64,000 nucleotides of DNA, taken from the NCBI GenBank assembly GCA_963851405.1, contig CAWKPB010000005.1, forward strand, positions 1-64,000, in the 5' to 3' direction. Below are positions 17,990 through 27,208 of this stretch, in pieces (within the stretch, counting starts at the first letter, position 1; every line of letters starts with the position of its first letter). Both the position numbers and the translations under genes were made by a program. The notes under the pieces are model-generated. The model was not told where the DNA came from. It was given only the letters and a program-made list of their open reading frames with translations, and made no database searches. The stretch comes from JANPBY01 sp963851405 (GTDB lineage Bacteria; Actinomycetota; Actinomycetes; DATJPE01).

Positions 17990-19408
17990 GTGATCCCCAA
18001 TGTTTTGGCCGGACGATATGCCTCCGCCGCGATGACCCGCCTCTGGTCGCCTGAGCACAAGGTGGTGCTGGAACGGCGGCTGTGGCTGGCCGTGCTCACC
18101 AACCAGCGGGCTCTGGGCGTGGATGTGCCCGAGGGGGCCATCGCTGCGTACGAGGCTTCGGTCGAATCGGTGGACCTCGTCTCGATTGCTGCACGCGAGC
18201 GCCTGACTCGGCACGACGTGAAGGCCCGAATCGAGGAATTCAACGCGCTCGCCGGTCACGAGCACATCCATAAAGGCCTCACTTCGCGCGACCTCACCGA
18301 GAACGTGGAGCAGCTGCAGATCCGCAGTGCGCTGGAGCTCGTTCGGGACCGGGTCGTGGCCACGCTTGTACGGCTGGCTGGGCTCGCTGCCCAGTACGAC
18401 GACCTCGTGATGACCGGTCGCTCACACAACGTCGCCGCGCAGGCCACCACCTTGGGCAAGCGGTTCGCCTCGGCCGCGGAGGAGTTGCTCCTGGCCTATC
18501 AGCGGTTGGACGACGTGATCGCCAGGTACCCCTTGCGCGGCATCAAGGGTCCGGTCGGGACCTCGCAGGACATGCTCGACCTCCTGGATGGCGACGCCGA
18601 GCTGCTCGCCGACCTCGAGATCCGTGTCGCCGAACACCTGGGCTTCGGTCGGGTCCTGGATTCGGTAGGTCAGGTCTACCCCCGCTCCTTGGACTACGAC
18701 GTGGTGTCCGCGCTCGTCCAAACTGCGGCCGCGCCATCGAGCCTGGCCACCACGATTCGGCTGATGGCCGGGCTGGAACTCGTGACGGAGGGCTTCAAGG
18801 CTGGTCAGGTCGGCTCTTCGGCTATGCCGCACAAGATGAACACACGTTCCTGCGAGCGAGTGAACGGACTCACAGTGCTGTTGCGCGGCTATGCCTCGAT
18901 GGTGGGCGAGCTGGCGGGTGACCAGTGGAACGAAGGTGACGTGTCGTGCTCGGTGGTCCGGCGGGTCGCACTGCCGGACGCCTTCTTCGCAGCCGACGGC
19001 CTTTTCGAGACCTTGCTGACGGTTCTTGCAGAGTTTGGTGTCTTCCCGGCGGTCGTCACCCGAGAACTCGATCGTTACCTCCCCTTCCTCGCCACGACGA
19101 AGGTGCTCATGGCCGCCGTGCGCGCCGGGGTCGGGCGAGAGACCGCCCACGAGGTCATCAAGGAGCACGCCGTGGCCGTGGCCCTCGAGCTGAGGGAGAC
19201 CGGCGCGACCCGCAACGATCTGCTCGACCGGTTGGCCGCCGACCCCAGATTGGGCGTCACCAAGGCCGACCTTGACCGGATCGTGGGAGAACCACTCACC
19301 TTCACCGGCGCGGCCGTCGACCAGGTGGCGCGAGTGGTCGCCAAGGTCGAGGCCGTGGCTGCAGCCCATCCGTCGGCGGCGACGTACATTCCTGGGGAGA
19401 TCCTGTGA
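17990..19408 (+). CDS. purB: Adenylosuccinate lyase
   Basis: PurB removes fumarate from SAICAR and from adenylosuccinate, serving both IMP and AMP synthesis. About 472 residues: N-terminal IPNVLAGRYASAAMTRLWSPE, EHIHKGLTSRDLTENVEQ, the MTGRSHNVAAQATTLGKRFAS block carrying a catalytic His, and the fumarase-superfamily signature GSSAMPHKMNTRSCERV with the mobile catalytic loop Ser. GTG 17966 overlaps the purD stop in frame, but GTG 17990 gives the family N-terminus and has GGGAGG 8 nt upstream. Confidence 0.95.
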   Translation: MIPNVLAGRYASAAMTRLWSPEHKVVLERRLWLAVLTNQRALGVDVPEGAIAAYEASVESVDLVSIAARERLTRHDVKARIEEFNALAGHEHIHKGLTSRDLTENVEQLQIRSALELVRDRVVATLVRLAGLAAQYDDLVMTGRSHNVAAQATTLGKRFASAAEELLLAYQRLDDVIARYPLRGIKGPVGTSQDMLDLLDGDAELLADLEIRVAEHLGFGRVLDSVGQVYPRSLDYDVVSALVQTAAAPSSLATTIRLMAGLELVTEGFKAGQVGSSAMPHKMNTRSCERVNGLTVLLRGYASMVGELAGDQWNEGDVSCSVVRRVALPDAFFAADGLFETLLTVLAEFGVFPAVVTRELDRYLPFLATTKVLMAAVRAGVGRETAHEVIKEHAVAVALELRETGATRNDLLDRLAADPRLGVTKADLDRIVGEPLTFTGAAVDQVARVVAKVEAVAAAHPSAATYIPGEIL

Positions 19409-19884
19409 CCGAAACACGCTCGCGGGTCGAGATCGAGGTGTCGGCCTACGACTCCCGTTCCGCAGCTGAGCTCATCCAGGAGCTCCAAGCCGAGTATGTC
19501 GTCCGGTATGGCGGCATCGACGCCACTCCGGTGACCCACGGCGAGTTTTCCGCCCCCGGGGGCCTGTTCTTGATCGCCTTGGTTGACGGCCAGCTCGCCG
19601 GGTGTGGTGCATTCCGGCGGCACGGAGAGGATCCGAGTGCCATCGCCGAGATCAAGCGGATGTACGTGCGCCCAGCGAATCGCGGGTCGGGTTTGGCAGG
19701 GGTGGTCCTCGAGGCGCTCGAAGCCCGAGCGCGGGCGGCTGGCTACTCCCGGATGATCCTTGAAACCGGTGCGGCTCAGCCCGAGGCCATGGCCTTCTAC
19801 CAGCGCTCGGGCTACACCGAAATCACGCCCTTCGGCTTCTACCGAGACAGCGGGCAGAACCATTGCTATGGCAAGGACCTCTGA
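19405..19884 (+). CDS. GNAT family acetyltransferase
   Basis: A 159-residue single-domain N-acetyltransferase. The acetyl-CoA site is seen in EIKRMYVRPANRGSGLAGVVLEALEARARAAGY, though the usual RGxG loop reads RGSGLA, and the terminal strand pair is MAFYQRSGYTEITPFGFY. Its acceptor is unknown. The GTG start overlaps the purB stop, so it is the last gene of the purD-purB operon. Confidence 0.8.
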   Translation: MTETRSRVEIEVSAYDSRSAAELIQELQAEYVVRYGGIDATPVTHGEFSAPGGLFLIALVDGQLAGCGAFRRHGEDPSAIAEIKRMYVRPANRGSGLAGVVLEALEARARAAGYSRMILETGAAQPEAMAFYQRSGYTEITPFGFYRDSGQNHCYGKDL

Positions 19885-19900
19885 GACTGCATGCCCCTCT

Positions 19901-19963
19901 GTACCCACGACACGCCGACGTCACTCAAACGTCTGTGTAGGTAAGGACGGCGTGTCGTGGGCA
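19901..19963. repeat. Palindromic repeat element, copy 1
   Basis: A 14-bp inverted repeat (CCCACGACACGCCG at 19904-19917 and its complement at 19948-19961) encloses a 30-nt centre. The centre begins with a small GACGT/ACGTC arm (19917-19921 and 19929-19933). The first 24 nt (from 19901) and the final GGACGGCGTGTCGTGG recur at 62266-62325, the only other copy I see. It could fold as a hairpin and act as a terminator for the purD operon. It also contains the GTG used as the next gene's start. Confidence 0.75.
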
Positions 19964-21168
19964 TAGAACGGCGCTCGGTCACGCTGGTGCTGGTCGATGG
20001 TGACGGGAGTGTCCTGGGGGCGTTGCCCGCGTACGACGTGGCGCTGCCCTATTGGCAGGAGGTCTCCGACGTCGTAGCTGGCGCGCGCGAGCGCTTCGAC
20101 GTTGACGTCTCGGTGCTGCGACTGCTGTGCGCCGAGCGGTCCGAGCCGCACGGTGGCGCCGTCACCTACCTGGCTGAGGTCGACGCCGATTCCTGCGCGA
20201 GCCCCTCCCACAACGAGAACCTCCGGCCGGCCTCGCAGCGGGATTCGGCGCTGGCCGCGGCCGAGGAGCCCCTGCGCCTTCCGTACGCCCGGCCGGGGGG
20301 TCCGGCCGCGACCGTGGGGTGGGCGCTGGCCCAAATCCCGCCCGAGACCATCGTCGCGCAGCAAAGGACATGGAACCTCTCGGCCATCTGGCGCCTGGTC
20401 GGACCGGAGCAGACGTACTGGCTCAAGCAAGTCCCCCCCTTCTTCGCGCACGAGCCAGCCGTGCTGCGTTGGGCGGATCGCGCCGTACCGGGGTCGGTAC
20501 CGGAACTCGTGCAATCGGGACCCGACGGGCGCATGCTGCTGGAACACGTGGACGGTGCCGATCTGTACGAGGCTGACGCCCACGCCAGGGGCGCCGTGGT
20601 GGCTGCCTGGTTTCGGCTCCAACGCGCTTCGGTCCCGGACGTCGAGCGGCTAGCAGCCGATGGTGTCCCCGACCTGCGTGGTCACCGACTGGGCACCTGG
20701 ATTCGGTCGCAGTTGGCAGACCACGCCGCCGGCCATCCGGCCGAGGCGCTCTTGGCGAACCTCGACCGGACTCTGGCGTCGGTGGCCGAGTGTGGGGTCC
20801 CGGACGCGCTCGCCCACGGAGACGCTCACCCGGGCAACGCGATTCGTCGAGGATCGGGTGAGATCGTGCTGCTGGATTTCGGTGATGCGTTCATCGGCCA
20901 CCCTGGATTCGATGCCCTCCGGGTGACCATCGGCCTGCGGCCGGACGACCAACGCCAGGTGCTTCAGCGATGGACCGAACGATGGGCCGCCGACGTTCCG
21001 GAATGCGACCCGAGCCGAGCGCTGAAGCTGCTGCGTTCGGTGGAGTGTCTGCGCCTCGCCGCGGTTTACGCCCGCTTCTTGGCCAACATCGAGCCGGGAG
21101 AGCGCTGCTATCACGCGGCAGACGTACCCCTGTGGCTCGACCGGGCCGTGGTCTCGGCTTACACGTAG
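19957..21168 (+). CDS. APH-type kinase-fold phosphotransferase with extra N-terminal domain
   Basis: A 403-residue protein. Residues about 120-400 form an aminoglycoside-phosphotransferase/choline-kinase-like domain with catalytic loop LAHGDAHPGN and the metal-binding LLDFGDAFIG. The small-molecule substrate is unknown; the family phosphorylates drugs, sugars, choline or thiamine. Residues 1-~75 (SVTLVLVDGDGSVLGALPAYD) look like a Nudix-type beta fold but have no Nudix box, so that assignment is tentative. The GTG start lies inside the palindromic repeat, which makes the N-terminus less certain. Confidence 0.7.
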   Translation: MGIERRSVTLVLVDGDGSVLGALPAYDVALPYWQEVSDVVAGARERFDVDVSVLRLLCAERSEPHGGAVTYLAEVDADSCASPSHNENLRPASQRDSALAAAEEPLRLPYARPGGPAATVGWALAQIPPETIVAQQRTWNLSAIWRLVGPEQTYWLKQVPPFFAHEPAVLRWADRAVPGSVPELVQSGPDGRMLLEHVDGADLYEADAHARGAVVAAWFRLQRASVPDVERLAADGVPDLRGHRLGTWIRSQLADHAAGHPAEALLANLDRTLASVAECGVPDALAHGDAHPGNAIRRGSGEIVLLDFGDAFIGHPGFDALRVTIGLRPDDQRQVLQRWTERWAADVPECDPSRALKLLRSVECLRLAAVYARFLANIEPGERCYHAADVPLWLDRAVVSAYT

Positions 21169-21178
21169 CGGGCTCCCG

Positions 21179-21184
21179 TAGTCT
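21179..21184 (+). promoter_or_regulatory. -10 hexamer for purC (leaderless candidate)
   Basis: TAGTCT ends 6 nt before the GTG at 21191. No Shine-Dalgarno sequence is present, which fits a leaderless purC transcript. A weak TTACAC lies upstream at short spacing. Confidence 0.35.
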
Positions 21185-21190
21185 GCCCAG

Positions 21191-22066
21191 GTGCCCTCGA
21201 GTTTTCCGTCGATGTCCGACCTCCCGCTGGTCTACTCCGGGAAGGTTCGAGACCTGTATTCGATGCCCGACGGCCGCCTGCTCCTGGTCGCCAGTGATCG
21301 GATCTCCGCCTTTGATCACGTGCTGCCCACCCCCATCCCGGACAAGGGAAAGGTCCTGACCCAGCTGTCCGCGTGGTGGTTTGCGCAACTGACCGACCTG
21401 GTCCCGAACCACCTGGTCTCCCTGGAGGTCCCGACTGAAGTCGAAGGCCGGGCCATGATCTGCGAGCGGCTCGAGATGTTCCCCGTCGAGTGCGTAGCGC
21501 GCGGCTACCTGGCGGGATCGGGGTTGGCGGACTACCACGCCAGAGGTTCCGTGTGCGGCGTTCCGCTTCCCCGTGGGCTGGTCGACGGCAGTCGTCTCCC
21601 CGGCCCGGTGTTCACCCCCGCGACCAAGGCCGCGCTTGGTGATCACGACCAGAACGTGGACTACGCCGCTGTCGTCAAGGCCGTCGGCGCAGAAGCGGCC
21701 GAGGAACTCAGGTGGATCACCCTTACGGTCTATCGCCGTGCGGAGGCGATGGCCAAGGAGCGAGGGATCGTGTTGGCCGACACCAAGCTCGAGTTGGGCC
21801 GTTCAGCCGCGGGCGAGATCGTCCTCGCCGATGAGGTGCTGACCCCGGACTCGTCTCGTTTCTGGCCGCTGGATCTGTGGGAACCCGGCCACCCCCAACA
21901 GTCCTTCGACAAACAGTACGTGCGCGATTGGTTGACGTCACCGGACAGCGGTTGGGACCGAGCCTCGGACACGCCGCCGCCGCCGCTCCCCGACGCCATC
22001 GTGGACGCGACGCGGGCGAAGTACGTCGAAGCCTATGAACGACTGACCGGAGAGGTGTTTGCGTGA
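21191..22066 (+). CDS. purC: SAICAR synthetase (phosphoribosylaminoimidazole-succinocarboxamide synthase)
   Basis: PurC condenses CAIR with aspartate using ATP to make SAICAR. The 291-residue protein has YSGKVRDLYSMPDGRLLLVASDRISAFD at the N-terminus (ATP-binding), VECVARGYLAGSG, and ADTKLELG and LTPDSSRFWP near the C-terminus, all PurC hallmarks. GTG 21191 is preferred on promoter spacing; ATG 21212 is an alternative that also keeps the core. The stop overlaps the galE start (GTGA). Confidence 0.96.
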   Translation: MPSSFPSMSDLPLVYSGKVRDLYSMPDGRLLLVASDRISAFDHVLPTPIPDKGKVLTQLSAWWFAQLTDLVPNHLVSLEVPTEVEGRAMICERLEMFPVECVARGYLAGSGLADYHARGSVCGVPLPRGLVDGSRLPGPVFTPATKAALGDHDQNVDYAAVVKAVGAEAAEELRWITLTVYRRAEAMAKERGIVLADTKLELGRSAAGEIVLADEVLTPDSSRFWPLDLWEPGHPQQSFDKQYVRDWLTSPDSGWDRASDTPPPPLPDAIVDATRAKYVEAYERLTGEVFA

Positions 22067-23031
22067 CCACATGGACCGTGACGGGGGGTGCCGGCTACAT
22101 CGGTGCTCACGTGGTTCGGGCGCTGCGGGCGTCCGGGCGAGATGTCGTCGTGCTCGACGACTTGTCGACTGGCCTCGAGGGGTTCGTCGCGGAGGGAGTA
22201 CCCCTGATTCGCGGTTCGCTCAATGATCCGGTCGCGGTCGCCGCGGCGCTGGACGCCGGAGGGGGGCGGCCGGTCGAAGGAGTCATCCATGTGGCGGGCT
22301 TCAAGTACGCGGGCGAGTCGGTGTCCCGCCCGCTGGACACCTACCGCAGCAACGTGTCCGGGACGGTCGAACTCCTGGACGGCATGAGTGCTCGAGGTGT
22401 CGAGTCGCTGGTCTTCTCGGGGTCTGCGGCCGTGTTCGGCACTCCATCGGAAGAAGTGGTCACTGAGGACACGGCCCATGCGCCGGAGTCTCCGTACGGC
22501 TTCTCCAAGGACATGGCCGAGCGGATCATCGTCGACACCTGCGCGGCCTCCCCGCTCTCGGCCGTGACCCTTCGGTACTTCAACGTGGTCGGCTCCTCCT
22601 ACCCCGACATCTGGGATGTGTCGCCCTACAACCTCTTCCCGGCGGTGATGAAGGCCCTGACCGAGGGCCGCACCCCGAAGGTCTCCGGGACCGACTACGC
22701 GACGCCCGATGGTTCGTGTGTTCGCGATTACGTGCACGTCGGAGACATCGCCCTCGCTCATGTGGCGGCGGCCGAGGCGCTCGAGGCCGGCCGGGCCATG
22801 TTGCCCGCCTACAACCTTGGCAGCGGCACCGGCACGTCGGTGCTGGAGATCATGGCCGCGATGGTCCACGCCACCGGGCAGAACTTCGAGCCGGTACGGG
22901 CTGCGCGCCGCCCCGGTGACCCCGCGCGCATCGTGGCCCGAGGAGACCTCGCGGCCCGCGATCTCGACTGGGCCATGCGGCACTCGATCGAAGAGATGGT
23001 GCGCTCGGCTTGGGAGTCCCGCCCACGCTGA
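22063..23031 (+). CDS. galE: UDP-glucose 4-epimerase-like SDR enzyme
   Basis: An NAD-dependent extended short-chain dehydrogenase interconverting UDP-hexoses. Features in the 322 residues: TVTGGAGYIGAHVV (NAD loop, 6-19), VLDDLSTG, VIHVAGFKYAGESV, the catalytic YGFSK (Tyr-x3-Lys), TLRYFNVVGS, and CVRDYVHVGDIALAHV. These are typical of GalE. It is translationally coupled to purC; a functional link with purine synthesis is not apparent. Confidence 0.88.
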   Translation: MTTWTVTGGAGYIGAHVVRALRASGRDVVVLDDLSTGLEGFVAEGVPLIRGSLNDPVAVAAALDAGGGRPVEGVIHVAGFKYAGESVSRPLDTYRSNVSGTVELLDGMSARGVESLVFSGSAAVFGTPSEEVVTEDTAHAPESPYGFSKDMAERIIVDTCAASPLSAVTLRYFNVVGSSYPDIWDVSPYNLFPAVMKALTEGRTPKVSGTDYATPDGSCVRDYVHVGDIALAHVAAAEALEAGRAMLPAYNLGSGTGTSVLEIMAAMVHATGQNFEPVRAARRPGDPARIVARGDLAARDLDWAMRHSIEEMVRSAWESRPR

Positions 23032-23157
23032 CGGTCAGGTCTGGGCTGGTCGAGTCGGGCCGAGCCGAGTCGAGCGGGGTCGCATCGGTTCCTTGGTCTC
23101 TTGGTCGATGTGCGTCTCGTGAGTAGCGTTGACGCGATCGTTCGACAGGAGGTCGTG

Positions 23158-23967
23158 ATGAGCCAACCCCAGGGACTGTTCGGCTGGGTTGACCTGAGCA
23201 CCAGCGATGTTGAGTCGGCCAAACGCTTCTATTGCAGCCTGTTCGGCTGGGAGTCAGTCGATATCCCAACTCCGATGGGTCCGGCCTACACGATGCTCCG
23301 CAAGGACGGGCAGCTGGTGGCGGGTCTGGGCCCGCAGCCGCCCGGCATGGCGGAGGCGGGAGTTCCTTCGACGTGGAACTCCTATCTCATCGTGGACGAC
23401 GCCGACGATGTCCTCGATCGCGCGGCGGAGGCTGGGGGCAGCGTGGTGATGCCGGTGATGGATGTGATGACCGAGGGCCGCATGGCGATGATCGCCGACC
23501 CGAGCGGAGCTGTCGTCGGACTGTGGCAGCCCTGGGACCATCCAGGGGCCGAGTTGTTCAATGCGCCGGGCGCGCTGACCTGGAACGAGCTGCAGACTCG
23601 AGATCTGGAGTCCGCGACGGAGTTCTACGCCGAGGTGTTCGGCTGGCGCTGGGAGTCAGGACCGGGTGACGGGTCTGACGCGGGGCCGCCGAGTGGATAT
23701 CTGGTCGCTCATCTGGACAGCAAGGAAAGCGACGACACCTCCAATGCTGGCGCAATGGCCATGCCGGGGGGCGTCCCGGCACAAGCGCCCTCGTACTGGG
23801 CGGTCTACTTCGCGGTGACCGACTGCGATGCGGCCATGGCAGAAGCCGATCGTTTGGGCGGGAGCATCTTCCTGCCGGCCATGGACATGGGTCCGGGGAT
23901 CCGCTTTGGCGGGATCACTGATCCGACTGGAGCGATGTTCATGGTGGGGACTTTCCAGCCCAGCTGA
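23158..23967 (+). CDS. Two-domain VOC/glyoxalase-like protein
   Basis: A 269-residue protein with two vicinal-oxygen-chelate domains of the type seen in CFP-30B-like hydroxylase annotations: FGWVDLSTSDVESAKRFYCSLFGW with ADPSGAVVGLWQP in domain 1, and WNELQTRDLESATEFYAEVFGW with TDPTGAMFMVG in domain 2. The function is unknown. ATG 23158 has AGGAGG upstream; the earlier in-frame start at 23101 lacks this. Confidence 0.82.
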   Translation: MSQPQGLFGWVDLSTSDVESAKRFYCSLFGWESVDIPTPMGPAYTMLRKDGQLVAGLGPQPPGMAEAGVPSTWNSYLIVDDADDVLDRAAEAGGSVVMPVMDVMTEGRMAMIADPSGAVVGLWQPWDHPGAELFNAPGALTWNELQTRDLESATEFYAEVFGWRWESGPGDGSDAGPPSGYLVAHLDSKESDDTSNAGAMAMPGGVPAQAPSYWAVYFAVTDCDAAMAEADRLGGSIFLPAMDMGPGIRFGGITDPTGAMFMVGTFQPS

Positions 23968-24078
23968 GCGCTTTGTGGCACCGAGCCGGTAGTGCGTGTG
24001 GCCGCAGTTCGTAGAGGGTGAGACACTCCGTCGACGCTGGAATTGGACGTCTGCTTTCGCGGGCTCCATTGAGGACAG

Positions 24079-24846
24079 GTGACTGCCGTGCCCAACCCGG
24101 ATGCGCGATCCGGCGCGACCAACGAAGCGCGGGACCCGGTATCCGATTCCGCAGGTTCCTTGGGCGACGCAGGCGACTCCTCGATGGAGGACACGTCGTT
24201 CTTCGCGCGACGCGAGGCCGGCGACGAGCCGCCCCCGCGCACGATTGAGACCTGGTCGGCGGTCCTGCTCGCCGTCACCGTGATCCTCACTGCGTGGAGC
24301 GGGTTCCAGTCCAGCAAGTGGGGTGGAGCCATGTCCATCTCGTTCAGCCAGGCTTCGACGGCCCGGCTCGAGGCCAATCGGGCCTCTGGAGAGGCCAGCG
24401 CCGCACGACAGGCAGACCTCAGCATCTACACCCTCTGGCTGGAAACCGTCGCTGCCGGTGAAACGAAGTCCTCCGACTATGTCGCTCAGCGCTTTACCCC
24501 GTGGTTCACTCCGGCCTTCGACGAGTGGCTTTCGCTTGGAGGCATCACGGATCCCGCCAACGCCCCCAAGTCCCCGTTCGCACTCGACTCCTACGTGTTA
24601 CCGGGCGCGGCAGAGGTGGCCGAGCTCGACGCGCGCGCGGATGCCAAGTTCGCCGAGGCCCTGGCCAACAATCAACGCGGCGACAACTACACGATCCTTG
24701 GTGTCCTCTTCGCGACGGTGCTGTTCTTTGCGGCGATCTCCACGCGCTTCGCCAACCGCCGGCTGCAGTACGGCATGTTGACCTTTGCGACCGGTGCGTT
24801 CGTGGTCGGCATCGCCTTCCTGCTGTCCTTCCCCAAGCTCATCTAG
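24079..24846 (+). CDS. Membrane protein of unknown function (DUF4337-like topology)
   Basis: A 255-residue protein with an acidic, low-complexity N-terminus, one hydrophobic helix near 60-77 (VLLAVTVILTAWSGFQSSKW), a long middle domain and two closely spaced C-terminal helices near 205-222 and 232-250. The first helix followed by a soluble domain and a helix hairpin resembles DUF4337-type membrane proteins, but I do not recognise it with certainty. The start is GTG 24079. Confidence 0.6.
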   Translation: MTAVPNPDARSGATNEARDPVSDSAGSLGDAGDSSMEDTSFFARREAGDEPPPRTIETWSAVLLAVTVILTAWSGFQSSKWGGAMSISFSQASTARLEANRASGEASAARQADLSIYTLWLETVAAGETKSSDYVAQRFTPWFTPAFDEWLSLGGITDPANAPKSPFALDSYVLPGAAEVAELDARADAKFAEALANNQRGDNYTILGVLFATVLFFAAISTRFANRRLQYGMLTFATGAFVVGIAFLLSFPKLI

Positions 24847-24858
24847 TTGGGGTAGCTC

Positions 24859-26097
24859 ATGAGGGCTCGGCCGATGACCATGACGTCGGCGCTCGATGAC
24901 GGGCTGGTGCTGCGTGCGATCCAGCCGCGCGACGTCGACCAGACCGCTGAACTGCTCGCAGACCGGGGTGAACCCGCCGACGCCGAGGACTTAAGGCTGG
25001 TCCTGGGGGACCCGGCTGGGGGCTTCGACGGGACGGCCGTCGTTGTTGAAGGCGACCGCGTGGTGGCAACGGCCTCGCTGCTGGACGAAAACCTCACGCT
25101 GGCAGGCGTGGCTCTTCCCGCGGGCCAAGTCGAGTTGGTTGCGACTGCGCGAAGCCACGAGGGACGCGGGCTTGGGAGGGCGCTCATGACCTGGTGCCAC
25201 GAGCGGTCGGCGGCACGCGGGCACGTGGCCCAGGTCATGATTGGCATCCCGAACTTCTACCGGCGCTTCGGCTACGGCTACGCGATGCCGATCGCACGCG
25301 TCCATACGCTCACCGAGCGGGTCGAGGCTCCGGCCGGGGTCACAGTCCGGCGAGCAACCGCGGACGACATACCGGCCATGGCCGCCCTGCAGGACGCCGA
25401 GCAGCGCGCCGTCGACCTCCGGATGCCGCATTCGGAGGGCTGCTGGCGCTGGCTGGTCGCCCGGTCCGGCAGCGAACAGTGGGTGGCTGCGCGCGACGGG
25501 GACGTTCTCGCGGTCGGCCGAGCGCTGCCGGAGGAAGGCGCCCTCGGTGAGTTGGCGGCCGCAGACCCCCTGGGGGCCCTCGCAATTCTCGCGAGGGCCG
25601 AGGAGACTGCACGCGGTGGCGAGCGTCCATTGTCCGTGCAGCCGCGTGGACACGGATGCGCCCACGAGGCAGTCGCTCCGTTCCTCGATGCGGGCGATCC
25701 TCCGGAGTGGTACTACGCACGCGTCCCCGATCTGGGTGCCCTGCTCATGCACCTTGGCCCGCTGTTATCCGCAAGGGCGCGCGCGGCTGGGCTGGGCACG
25801 AGCGAGCGCGATGGGCGCCCCGTCTTGCTCTCCACCTACCGCGAGCACCTGCGCTTCTCGGTCGGGGACGAAGGTGTCACTGGCATCCAACGAGGCGGCC
25901 GGATGCAGGCACCCGTGGGCCAAGGCGGATCCGGCTTTGACGCCGAGGATGTGCCCGGGCTCGTACTTGGCCCCTACGGCGCCCTCGGCCTCGAGGAGCG
26001 GCAGCCGGACTGCCACCTGGGCGGGCAGCGCGAACTCATGGCTGCCCTCTTCCCGCCGGTCACCTCGGACCTGCTGACCTTCTACCTTCCGATCTGA
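24859..26097 (+). CDS. Eis-like GNAT acetyltransferase with sterol-carrier-like C-terminal domain
   Basis: A 412-residue protein with the three-part layout of enhanced-intracellular-survival (Eis) enzymes: an N-terminal GNAT domain with VELVATARSHEGRGLGRALMTWCH and GIPNFYRRFGYGYAM, a degenerate second GNAT domain, and a C-terminal SCP2-like domain ending LTFYLPI. Mycobacterial Eis acetylates several amines of aminoglycosides and proteins; the acceptor here is not known. In-frame ATGs at 24859, 24874 and 24880 are all possible. Confidence 0.8.
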   Translation: MRARPMTMTSALDDGLVLRAIQPRDVDQTAELLADRGEPADAEDLRLVLGDPAGGFDGTAVVVEGDRVVATASLLDENLTLAGVALPAGQVELVATARSHEGRGLGRALMTWCHERSAARGHVAQVMIGIPNFYRRFGYGYAMPIARVHTLTERVEAPAGVTVRRATADDIPAMAALQDAEQRAVDLRMPHSEGCWRWLVARSGSEQWVAARDGDVLAVGRALPEEGALGELAAADPLGALAILARAEETARGGERPLSVQPRGHGCAHEAVAPFLDAGDPPEWYYARVPDLGALLMHLGPLLSARARAAGLGTSERDGRPVLLSTYREHLRFSVGDEGVTGIQRGGRMQAPVGQGGSGFDAEDVPGLVLGPYGALGLEERQPDCHLGGQRELMAALFPPVTSDLLTFYLPI

Positions 26098-26149
26098 CCC
26101 CTCCCTCGACGGTCGGCCGCGCCCCTCCGGGGAGGCCGCGTTGGGCCGG

Positions 26150-26155
26150 TAGAAT
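26150..26155 (+). promoter_or_regulatory. -10 hexamer upstream of purSQL
   Basis: TAGAAT sits 37 nt before the purS GTG. In this case a Shine-Dalgarno GAGGAG is present before the start, so the transcript would have a leader of roughly 30 nt. A GC-rich inverted repeat (CCCCTCCGGGGAGG, 26112-26125) just upstream could end the preceding transcript. Confidence 0.3.
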
Positions 26156-26192
26156 GAGCCGTCGCAAGCCGTCCCCACCCACGAGGAGCCCC

Positions 26193-26474
26193 GTGGCCCG
26201 CGTCGTCGTTGACGTCATGCTCAAGCCCGAGATCCTTGACCCGCAGGGGCAGGCCGTGGCTCGCGCTCTTCCGCAGCTCGGGATCGAGGGGGTCAGTGAC
26301 GTGCGCGTAGGCAAGCGCATCGAGATCGAACTAGACGGTCTCGCCGACGACGCCGCCCTTGAGCGCGTCCGAGCCTTCGCTGATCAGTTGCTGGCCAATC
26401 CGGTGATCGAGGACTACGCCGTCCACGTTGCCGATCATGGCGACACCGACATCGCGGGCGGCCTGGCGCAATGA
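26193..26474 (+). CDS. purS: FGAM synthetase subunit PurS
   Basis: A 93-residue small subunit of phosphoribosylformylglycinamidine synthase, which helps channel ammonia from PurQ to PurL. The sequence ARVVVDVMLKPEILDPQGQAVARALPQLG followed by VRVGKRIEIEL is diagnostic. GTG 26193 with GAGGAG upstream is preferred to the earlier ATG 26154. The stop overlaps the purQ start by 4 nt, so purS-purQ-purL form one operon. Confidence 0.95.
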   Translation: MARVVVDVMLKPEILDPQGQAVARALPQLGIEGVSDVRVGKRIEIELDGLADDAALERVRAFADQLLANPVIEDYAVHVADHGDTDIAGGLAQ

Positions 26475-27208
26475 CCGTGCGCATCGGGGTTGTGACCTTC
26501 CCTGGCTCGCTCGACGACCGGGACGCCGCGCGCGCCGTACGACTGGCCGGTGGCGACGCCGTTGCTCTGTGGCATGGCGAGGCAGACCTGAAGCAGGTCG
26601 ATGCAGTGATCCTTCCCGGGGGCTTCTCCTACGGCGACTACCTTCGCTGCGGGGCCATCGCTCGGTTCGCGCCGCTGATGGAAGTGCTCGTTCCCGCCGC
26701 CAAAGACGGCTTGCCGGTGCTGGGCATCTGCAACGGTTTCCAGATTCTTTGCGAGTCCCACCTGTTGCCTGGGGCCCTGGTGCGCAATGACCATCTGCAC
26801 TTCGTCTGCCGCGACCAACGCCTGCGGATCGAAAACAGCACCTCGGCGTGGACGTCGGACTTTGCCGAGGGCGCCGAGATCGTGGTGCCGTTGAAGAACG
26901 GCGAAGGTGGGTACGTCGCCGACGAGAAGACCCTGGATGCCTTGGAGAGCGACGGTCGTGTGGTTGCTCGTTACCTCGACGTCAACCCAAATGGGTCCAG
27001 GCGTGACATCGCGGGGATCTGCAACGAAGCGGGCAACGTGGTCGGGCTGATGCCGCATCCCGAACACGCCGTCGAGGCGCTGACCGGACCCCCGGGGCAC
27101 GAGACCGACGGGCTCCCGTTCTTCACCTCGATCCTCTCGCGCTGGGGATCCCTTGCTTCTTCCCAGCATCAGGGAGCCTCCGTGTTGCGGGCGGGGGCCG
27201 GGGCGTGA
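26471..27208 (+). CDS. purQ: FGAM synthetase glutaminase subunit PurQ
   Basis: A 245-residue class I glutamine amidotransferase supplying ammonia for FGAM synthesis. Features: VTFPGSLDDRDAARAV, ILPGGFSYGDYLRCGAIA, the nucleophile in VLGICNGFQIL (Cys), and the His-Glu pair in MPHPEHAVE. The C-terminus is slightly longer than usual with an Ala/Gly-rich tail. It overlaps purS and purL. Confidence 0.96.
   Translation: MTVRIGVVTFPGSLDDRDAARAVRLAGGDAVALWHGEADLKQVDAVILPGGFSYGDYLRCGAIARFAPLMEVLVPAAKDGLPVLGICNGFQILCESHLLPGALVRNDHLHFVCRDQRLRIENSTSAWTSDFAEGAEIVVPLKNGEGGYVADEKTLDALESDGRVVARYLDVNPNGSRRDIAGICNEAGNVVGLMPHPEHAVEALTGPPGHETDGLPFFTSILSRWGSLASSQHQGASVLRAGAGA

Noticed and set aside
23032..23157. 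Short GTCGAG/GCCGAG-rich imperfect repeat before the VOC gene
   Set aside because: Too short and irregular to be more than local GC-rich sequence; no copies elsewhere seen.
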